Shown in pieces: positions 58,776-64,000 of a DNA stretch of 64,000 nt; position 1 is the first letter of the stretch, and every line of letters starts with the position of its first letter. This DNA comes from Spiribacter curvatus (lineage in GTDB: Bacteria; Pseudomonadota; Gammaproteobacteria; Nitrococcales; Nitrococcaceae). The position numbers were made by a program, and so were the translations under genes. Location: contig NC_022664.1 of the NCBI RefSeq assembly GCF_000485905.1, positions 1,054,001 to 1,118,000 of the forward strand, written 5' to 3'. The notes under the pieces are model-generated. The model worked only from the letters and a program-made list of their open reading frames with translations. It was not told where the DNA came from and did no database searches.

Positions 58776-59819
58776 TCAACGCAACGGCGGCTGGCCTGAA
58801 GGGAAGCTGATGAGCCTGTGCAGCAACGGCGCCGCCTGGACAGTCGTTGTCTGCGGTCGGGTTAGGATGTCATCGGCATCATCCCGGACCGTGGCGATGC
58901 CGGTGAAATCCGCGAAGCGCTCGCGCGCGCGTGTGGTGTAGAGGCTACGCAGGAGCTCCTCCGGCGAGCGGTACAGGAGGTCGTCTTCGAGTTCGTGGTC
59001 GATCGCCGGGAACGCCCGGTGAAAGGCATCGGCGTAGAATGTGGCAGGTTGCGGCTGGTGACCATCGATGGAGAGCAGATAGGCGGTAAACCCCCAGCCC
59101 TGCTGGACGATGGGCGCTTCCGGATAGCGATCCCGATACCCCCAGTTGAACTCGCTGGCGTAGGTGCGGAAAAGCTGGGGATAGAGCGCCCGCTGACCGG
59201 TGGCGGCCAGCATGTCGCGCGCCGGGCGGGAGAGGATGAACCGGCCGCGATACTTGCGCAGGAATCCGGCCAGTTCGGCGACAACGCGGGTGACGTGCAG
59301 CTCAGGCGCGTCATCCTCGCGATTAATGGCCCCAAAGCGTGTGTAATCGTCGTAACCGCCCTCGCCAAGCCAGGCCTGCATAATCTCGCGGCAGGGATTG
59401 CGCGGGAAGTTGCCCTTGGCGGTGGGTTTCAGCCCGTTCCCGCCAATGGCCTCGGCGAGCAGGCCGAACAGCTGCGCCAGGGGCGCATCGGGCTCGCTCT
59501 CAAGCAGGGTACTGACCTGCATCACCTCCGGTGAGTCCAGCGGCGCATGCAAGAGCCGGTGCATCCGCTCAGGGGACAGGCCGCGGAAGTCATCGACGGG
59601 ACGCTGATTGCGTTCGACCTGGAATGACTTGATGAATGCCTGTGCCTCTTCCATCGAAGCGAAGGCCTGCTCGCCAATGGCCTCATGAAGCTCCTCGGTC
59701 ACCGACTGGTGCAGGTCTTCCGCACGCTGCGCGTCGGCACTATGCAGGCAGCATCGCTTGTACTTACGGCCACTGCCGCACGGGCATGGATCGTTCCGGC
59801 CGGTCTTATCTGCGGGCAT
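58776..59819 (-). CDS. SEC-C zinc-binding domain protein
   Basis: 347 aa. The N terminus carries the SEC-C motif NDPCPCGSGRKYKRCC (about 9-24; C-x-C-x8-C-C), which binds zinc in SecA and in many proteins of unknown role. The rest (about 60-345) is a helical domain without a name I can give. An upstream in-frame ATG would add three residues. It is divergent from the SIMPL gene; the 198 bases between hold no recognised feature. Confidence 0.8.
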   Translation of the reverse strand: MPADKTGRNDPCPCGSGRKYKRCCLHSADAQRAEDLHQSVTEELHEAIGEQAFASMEEAQAFIKSFQVERNQRPVDDFRGLSPERMHRLLHAPLDSPEVMQVSTLLESEPDAPLAQLFGLLAEAIGGNGLKPTAKGNFPRNPCREIMQAWLGEGGYDDYTRFGAINREDDAPELHVTRVVAELAGFLRKYRGRFILSRPARDMLAATGQRALYPQLFRTYASEFNWGYRDRYPEAPIVQQGWGFTAYLLSIDGHQPQPATFYADAFHRAFPAIDHELEDDLLYRSPEELLRSLYTTRARERFADFTGIATVRDDADDILTRPQTTTVQAAPLLHRLISFPSGQPPLR

Positions 59820-60017
59820 CGACACCACCCCATCGAGTCATTCCAGGTGAGTTCAGAATCTCAATACCGGAGCCAAGACTAGCATTCCCGGTCACTCGGT
59901 CGATCGGCAGTAAAGAGTCCGCCTCAGAGACCATGCCGGTTGCCCCGTCCTGCTTGCGCCTCTGACCCCACCGCAGGAGGATAAGGGCTATCAGGACTAC
60001 GAAAAGGCACCCATCCA

Positions 60018-60761
60018 ATGCATCCCATCACCCGCCTGTCCCGGTTTGCGCTCACATTCATGGCCGTACTCAGCCTTATCGGCGCCGTGCATGCCCAGCC
60101 CGCCACGCAGTGCGTCGATGACGCCACAACACTAACGGTGCATGGCGACGCACGGATCGAACGCCCGGCCACCCACGTCGATATCCATGCCCGCTTTATG
60201 GCGCGGGAAGAGACAAGCGCCGCGGCCAGCAATGCTCTCGAGACACGCTTTGGACCGCTGCTCGATCGCCTGCGCGCCCGCACGGAAAAGCCCATGCGTC
60301 TTTTAGCCGCCAACGCCGCAATCCGCCCGCGGTGGCGCCATGACGACGGCGACAGAACCCTCGCCGGCTTTGCTGCAACGCGCACGCTCCGGCTCACCGA
60401 CGTGCCGGTGGATCAGGCAGGCGCGTGGATGCAGACACTGACCGATGCCGAAGCCGATTCCCTCTCGCTCGAGAACTACACCGCACAAACCGAGGCGGGC
60501 GCAGACGCCTACCCGGCCCTCGCCGCGGCGGTCAGGGACGCCCGCACCCGTGCAGAGGCGATGGCCGAGGCAAGCGGCCAGTCGATCGGCGAGGTGCTCT
60601 GCCTGCACGAGGTCGAGGCACCCTCACCCCGCCCGATGCGCTCCACCACACTCGCCGCCAACGGCACAGGCGAGGCGACACGCGAGCCTTCCATTGAACC
60701 GGATACCATGGTTGAACAGGCCCGCATTACCGCGGTTTTTGCCCTTAAGTCACACGAATAG
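60018..60761 (+). CDS. SIMPL (DUF541) domain periplasmic protein
   Basis: 247 aa with a signal peptide ending near GAVHAQ. TLTVHGDARIERPATHVDIHARF matches the first strand of the SIMPL/DUF541 family; AGFAATRTLRLTDV and the helical DARTRAEAMAEASGQSIGEV segment follow. A role in envelope stress protection has been suggested for relatives. It is followed after 25 bp by a GGT gene. Confidence 0.85.
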   Translation: MHPITRLSRFALTFMAVLSLIGAVHAQPATQCVDDATTLTVHGDARIERPATHVDIHARFMAREETSAAASNALETRFGPLLDRLRARTEKPMRLLAANAAIRPRWRHDDGDRTLAGFAATRTLRLTDVPVDQAGAWMQTLTDAEADSLSLENYTAQTEAGADAYPALAAAVRDARTRAEAMAEASGQSIGEVLCLHEVEAPSPRPMRSTTLAANGTGEATREPSIEPDTMVEQARITAVFALKSHE

Positions 60762-60786
60762 CCCTCCCCAATCAGTGGTGGTCCGC

Positions 60787-62514
60787 ATGTCCACAAAGCC
60801 TTTGATCCGCTTACGCCCCCGTCTGCTCTGCGCCAGCCTGCTGCTTGTCTTCGGGACGGCAGAGGCCGATGACCCACCACAGTCGGGCATGGTTGTCGCG
60901 GCCCATCCGCTGGCAACCCAGGCGGGTGTCGACATACTTGATGCCGGCGGCACCGCTATTGATGCGGCGATTGCCATACAGGCCGTGCTGACGCTGGTTG
61001 AACCGCAGTCAAGCGGCATTGGCGGCGGCGCCTTTATGCTGCACTACGACGGCGCAACAACCGACATGCAGGCCTATGACGGGCGCGAGACGGCTCCCGC
61101 CGCGATCGAGGCCGACCACTTCCTCACCGAGGCCGGCGCACCGATGGACTTTCTGGACGCCGTCCCGGGCGGGCAGGCGGTTGGCGTACCCGGCACCCTG
61201 CGCATGCTCGAGCTCGCCCACGAGGAACATGGCGAACGGCCATGGAAAACACTCTTTCAGCCGGCCATCCGCCTTGCCGAAGGGGGTTTTGAGGTGACAC
61301 CGCGCCTGGCCGAGATGCTGCGCATCGACCTGCCACTGGAGGCGTTCGAGCCAATGGCCGGGTATTTTTTCCCCGATGCCGAGCCCATCAGCGCCGGTAT
61401 GACACTGACCAACCCGGCCCTCGCGGATACCCTCACCGAGGTCGCCAACCAGGGGGCCGATGCCTTCTACGAGGGCCCCATCGCGAATTCGATCGTGACT
61501 AGGGTGCAGGCGCACGGGGGCAAGCTCACGCGTGAAGACATGGCGGACTACCGGGCGGTTGAGCGGACCCCCATCTGCCGATTCATCGCCGGCCATTCGA
61601 TCTGCGGCATGCCGTTACCCAGCAGCGGCGGCATGACCGTTTTGCAGATCCTCCGCCTGCTGGAGATCGCGAACGCTGACACCGAAGAGACGAGCGAGCT
61701 GACCTGGACACATCGACTGCTCGAGGCGTCACGCCTCGGCTTTGCGGATCGCAACGAGTATCTCGGTGACACCGACTTCGTCGACGTCCCCGTGGATACC
61801 CTGTTGAGTGAGGACTATCTGACCGGGCGCGCCGGGTTGATCTCGCCGACGCAGTCCATGGGCAAGGCGACCCCGGGCCTGAACGATCCGGACACCGCCA
61901 TGAGTGATGCAAAACTCATCAATCACTCAACCAGCCACTTCAGCGTACTCGACGCCGCGGGCAACGCCGTCTCGATGACCAGCTCGATCGAGATGCCCTT
62001 CGGTTCGCGACTCATGGTGGGCGGGTTTATGTTGAACAATCAACTGACGGATTTCCGTTTCGATCCCGAGGCGGCCGATGGACGCCCGCATCCCAACCGG
62101 GTTCAGCCCGGCAAGCGGCCTCTGTCCTCCATGTCGCCCGTTATCGCACTCGACAGTGACGACCAACCCCGGCTGATCATCGGCTCACCGGGCGGGACGC
62201 GCATCATTGGCTATGTGGCACAGCGCGTGGCCGATGTGCTGATGCGGGGCAAGGGCGTTGAAGCGGCGATCGAGGCCGGGAACCGGGTCAACCGTAATAG
62301 CCGAACGCAGGTGGAGGCGGATACCGATGCACAAGCGCTGGCCCCCGGTCTTGAAGGACTGGGCCATGAGGTCGAGATCGAATCCATGACCAGCGGACTC
62401 CATGGCATCGAGCGTCTGCCCGATGGCGTGATCCGGGGCGCTGCTGATCCGCGCCGGGAAGGTTCGGTCGGTCGTTCCACCAGCCCATCATTGATTGACA
62501 GCGTCAATCATTAG
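60787..62514 (+). CDS. ggt: Gamma-glutamyltransferase (periplasmic)
   Basis: 575 aa with a signal peptide ending near AEA. It cleaves glutathione and gamma-glutamyl compounds. The precursor self-cleaves before the nucleophile, here Thr382 in the HSTSHFSVLD stretch. Other family blocks: AIAIQAVLTLVEPQSSGIGGGAFML, RTPICRF, LPSSGGMTVLQIL and GSPGGTRIIGYV. It is typical of secreted GGT, in contrast to the leaderless homologue at 44160-45752. The start at 60787 is set by the signal peptide; the open frame runs far upstream inside the SIMPL gene. Confidence 0.92.
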   Translation: MSTKPLIRLRPRLLCASLLLVFGTAEADDPPQSGMVVAAHPLATQAGVDILDAGGTAIDAAIAIQAVLTLVEPQSSGIGGGAFMLHYDGATTDMQAYDGRETAPAAIEADHFLTEAGAPMDFLDAVPGGQAVGVPGTLRMLELAHEEHGERPWKTLFQPAIRLAEGGFEVTPRLAEMLRIDLPLEAFEPMAGYFFPDAEPISAGMTLTNPALADTLTEVANQGADAFYEGPIANSIVTRVQAHGGKLTREDMADYRAVERTPICRFIAGHSICGMPLPSSGGMTVLQILRLLEIANADTEETSELTWTHRLLEASRLGFADRNEYLGDTDFVDVPVDTLLSEDYLTGRAGLISPTQSMGKATPGLNDPDTAMSDAKLINHSTSHFSVLDAAGNAVSMTSSIEMPFGSRLMVGGFMLNNQLTDFRFDPEAADGRPHPNRVQPGKRPLSSMSPVIALDSDDQPRLIIGSPGGTRIIGYVAQRVADVLMRGKGVEAAIEAGNRVNRNSRTQVEADTDAQALAPGLEGLGHEVEIESMTSGLHGIERLPDGVIRGAADPRREGSVGRSTSPSLIDSVNH

Positions 62515-62519
62515 AAATG

Positions 62520-62557
62520 TTGCGCCGCGTCATACGAGTTGCTATATTGCATTGCAA
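62520..62557 (+). promoter_or_regulatory. Phasin promoter with overlapping palindrome
   Basis: A sigma-70-like promoter: TTGCGC (62520-62525), a 17-base spacer and TATATT (62543-62548). The palindrome TTGCA-T-TGCAA (62547-62557) overlaps the -10 end. Its TGC-rich symmetry resembles sites of the polyhydroxyalkanoate regulator PhaR in other bacteria, so repression relieved by polymer is a plausible inference. Confidence 0.55.
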
Positions 62558-62607
62558 CAAAACGGGAAAGCCGTTGGATACCCTAAACGACCGATGAGGA
62601 AAACATC

Positions 62608-63003
62608 ATGATCAACGATATGTTTGCCAAGTACACCGAGCAGGCCGAGAACCTTTTCATGGCCCCTACCCGCAACTACGCCAAGCTGGCCATGGACTAT
62701 ACGCAGAAGCTGATTGACGCCCAGATGGAGGCGACGCGCACCTATACGGAGCTTGGCATGCAGCAGGCCCGCGCCGCGCTGGCGATCAAGGACACCAACG
62801 CGCTTCAGCAGTACGCCGAGAAGCAGCAGGCGGTCGCCAAGGACCTGGGCGAGCGCGTCAAGGCGGACGGTGAGAAGGTTGTCGCCCTGAATCAGGACTT
62901 CGCCAACGAGGCCCGCAAGCTGGTCGAGTCCAGCGCCCAGAGTGCCTCGGAGACCGCCTCGGAAACCGTCGAGGCCGCCAAGAAGGCCACTAAGGCCGGC
63001 TGA
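62608..63003 (+). CDS. phaP: Phasin family protein
   Basis: 131 aa, almost wholly amphipathic helix with an Ala/Lys/Glu-rich tail (ETASETVEAAKKATKAG). The phasin pattern is NLFMAPTRNYAKLAMDYTQKLIDAQMEATRTYTELG in outline. It coats polyhydroxyalkanoate granules and implies that the organism stores PHA; no PHA synthase gene is in the window. GAGGAAA precedes the ATG. Its 3' end overlaps the convergent JAMM-like gene by 14 bp. Confidence 0.88.
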   Translation: MINDMFAKYTEQAENLFMAPTRNYAKLAMDYTQKLIDAQMEATRTYTELGMQQARAALAIKDTNALQQYAEKQQAVAKDLGERVKADGEKVVALNQDFANEARKLVESSAQSASETASETVEAAKKATKAG

Positions 63004-63862
63004 TACCGGCCTGCCCTTCCGGCCCTGGGTTCGGAGCACCTGAATCGCTGCCCGCCATACGGCGGCGGCGATTCCAGTTGTCATCTGACATCACCAGACC
63101 AGAATCCGCACACGCGATATCAAACTCTAAGTGGTTCCAGTGACCGCCTCGATGGTCATACTCAATGACTCGCCACTCGCCCGGACGATTCCAGAAGATA
63201 ATGAACGAGCGCAGCGTAGGCGCGTGGGGCCCGAGCAACTTCCTGAGCTGCCGGCTGCTTCGCACATCGCCGGCCGAGGGCGCCGTCCCGCCGTCGTGGA
63301 CGGGATGATTGTGGTACTGACGAACCTCGTCGCAGCCAAGTCGATCGATGTGGTCGCGCCACTTGGCTGGATCATCAGCCGGCCGGCATCGATACAAGGA
63401 GCCGATCGACGCCGTCGCCCGGACAACAACGCCTGAGCGCACGAACGCGGTGACAAACACCTCGCGGCCCTCTCGATACATCCCCACGGCCAGGGCCTCC
63501 TCCAGACTCGAGACATCCCGCCCGGCAAGCCCGTACGCCTTTTTAAACGCTTCACCTTTACGCCGGCCACGAAAGGCATCGAAGCGCGCGGTGAGGGCCT
63601 CCTCAAGTCTTTGGACTTCGGCACGGACGACCGATGCGCGATGCCATGCCGCCTGATACCGCCGAGACACCAGCAGCAAGGCCCCGTGAGCGATCACAGG
63701 GGTGACCGTGATTGCCAGAGCGCCATAGAGGCGCCCCTGCATGGCGCGTTCCGCCAGACCATACGCGACGACCACGACGGGCAGCGTCACCACAGCCAGC
63801 ACCAGAGTTCGTTGCTTGCGAAGGGTCAATGCCTCGGCACTGAGGCGTTCGTACTGGGACAA
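62990..63862 (-). CDS. Membrane-anchored JAMM/JAB-like domain protein
   Basis: 290 aa. Two N-terminal helices (about 19-36 and 46-66) anchor a cytoplasmic domain preceded by a short coiled coil. Residues 184-199 read HNHPVHDGG then TAPSAGD: His184, His186, Ser196 and Asp199 fit the H-x-H...S-x2-D core of JAMM/MPN+ metalloproteins, as in RadC-like proteins. A downstream FIIFWNRPGEWRVIEYDH strand pair fits the fold. The function of such membrane-bound forms is unknown to me; a peptidase or a nucleic-acid-linked role is possible. Confidence 0.65.
   Translation of the reverse strand: MSQYERLSAEALTLRKQRTLVLAVVTLPVVVVAYGLAERAMQGRLYGALAITVTPVIAHGALLLVSRRYQAAWHRASVVRAEVQRLEEALTARFDAFRGRRKGEAFKKAYGLAGRDVSSLEEALAVGMYREGREVFVTAFVRSGVVVRATASIGSLYRCRPADDPAKWRDHIDRLGCDEVRQYHNHPVHDGGTAPSAGDVRSSRQLRKLLGPHAPTLRSFIIFWNRPGEWRVIEYDHRGGHWNHLEFDIACADSGLVMSDDNWNRRRRMAGSDSGAPNPGPEGQAGISRP
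62993..63012. terminator. GC-rich hairpin across the phasin stop codon
   Basis: AGGCCGG / CCGGCCT, a 7-bp stem with a 6-base loop that contains the phasin TGA. No T run follows. It may act as terminator for both convergent genes. Confidence 0.35.
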
Positions 63863-63930
63863 GGGATGGTTCCGTCAGGCTAGTGAATGGCGGCGCCATA
63901 GACACAGCGCTTCAAGATAGTGACAGCTCG

Positions 63931-64000
63931 ATGACCACCACGACCAGCAACCCCGGTCGCGGCCATTACCCGGGCCCGAACGGCCCCCAGCCCCCCAGCA
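63931..64000 (+). CDS. Possible start of a gene truncated by the window end
   Basis: ATG at 63931 opens a frame MTTTTSNPGRGHYPGPNG to the last base, a Pro/Gly-rich N terminus. There is no clear ribosome site. It might be the leading tail of a membrane or tetratricopeptide protein; nothing more can be said. Confidence 0.3.
   Translation, partial: MTTTTSNPGRGHYPGPNGPQPPS

Noticed and set aside
59806-60018. A 70-codon minus-strand frame with a hydrophobic start, between the SEC-C and SIMPL genes
   Set aside because: It overlaps the SEC-C start and its second half is unstructured; no ribosome site. A leader peptide is possible but unsupported.
60445-60786. An upstream extension of the ggt frame into the SIMPL gene
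   Set aside because: The extension is Pro/Arg/His-rich shadow sequence; the signal peptide begins at 60787.
1-64000. CRISPR arrays, tRNA and rRNA genes, integrase or att sites
   Set aside because: No regular repeat-spacer pattern, cloverleaf or recombinase gene was recognised by eye; a tRNAscan or CRISPR finder run would settle it.

Overview
The window looks like a chromosomal segment of a GC-rich, probably halophilic gammaproteobacterium of the Ectothiorhodospiraceae type (a Spiribacter-like organism is my best guess). This is inferred from the gene families (Brp/Blh retinal-forming oxygenase, NirA-type nitrite reductase, phasin, several TRAP and ABC importers), from acidic predicted proteins, and from Shine-Dalgarno, sigma-54 and Tat signals typical of that class. 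No rRNA, tRNA or CRISPR array was recognised.

Layout. 0-5 kb: the end of a sugar ABC importer, then an operon of a PAS-GGDEF-EAL c-di-GMP protein, a double-domain KaiC-like ATPase and KaiB. 5-8 kb: a ribbon-helix-helix regulator, a GMC dehydrogenase with a Tat-exported small subunit, and glyoxalase I. 8-12 kb: thiosulfate handling (YeeE/TsuA-type permease, periplasmic rhodanese, small Cys-rich membrane protein), SDRs and SufE. 12.7-21.8 kb: a nitrite-assimilation block (cysG, a uroporphyrinogen-III synthase, nirA, a flavoprotein reductase, cyanase, formate/nitrite channel, PP2C-kinase fusion) with a candidate sigma-54 promoter. 22.5-27.7 kb: blh, a CDP-alcohol phosphotransferase and an ynjBCD-like ABC importer whose permease gene appears broken. 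28-32.5 kb: racemase, DUF423, ring-cleaving dioxygenase, TenA and several gene fragments. 32.5-38.7 kb: an OsmC/ABC importer block divergent from an acyl-CoA-dehydrogenase-like flavoprotein, rubredoxin and rubredoxin reductase, with a strong paired palindrome between them. 39-45.8 kb: IS/S24 debris, an AsnC regulator, and a TRAP-TauE-GGT operon with a near-consensus sigma-54 promoter and NtrC site. 46-56 kb: a defence-like island. 56-64 kb: housekeeping and envelope genes, a second GGT, a phasin and a membrane-anchored JAMM-like protein.

The most interesting part is 46.2-53.7 kb. Three large multidomain proteins sit together: (i) a PD-(D/E)XK nuclease, DUF2075 superfamily-1-type ATPase and LexA-like S24 peptidase in one chain; (ii) a class I methyltransferase fused to an HNH nuclease; (iii) a PLD nuclease, superfamily-2 helicase and DUF3427 protein. 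Toxin-antitoxin genes lie nearby, and a decayed copy of the S24 module lies 7 kb away beside a transposase scrap. This is a credible candidate for an undescribed anti-phage or stress-triggered system. Its function is inference; only the domains are seen.

Second-tier points are the NtrC/sigma-54 signals shared by the TRAP and nitrite operons, the importer/flavoprotein/rubredoxin unit, and the kai-like operon tied to c-di-GMP.
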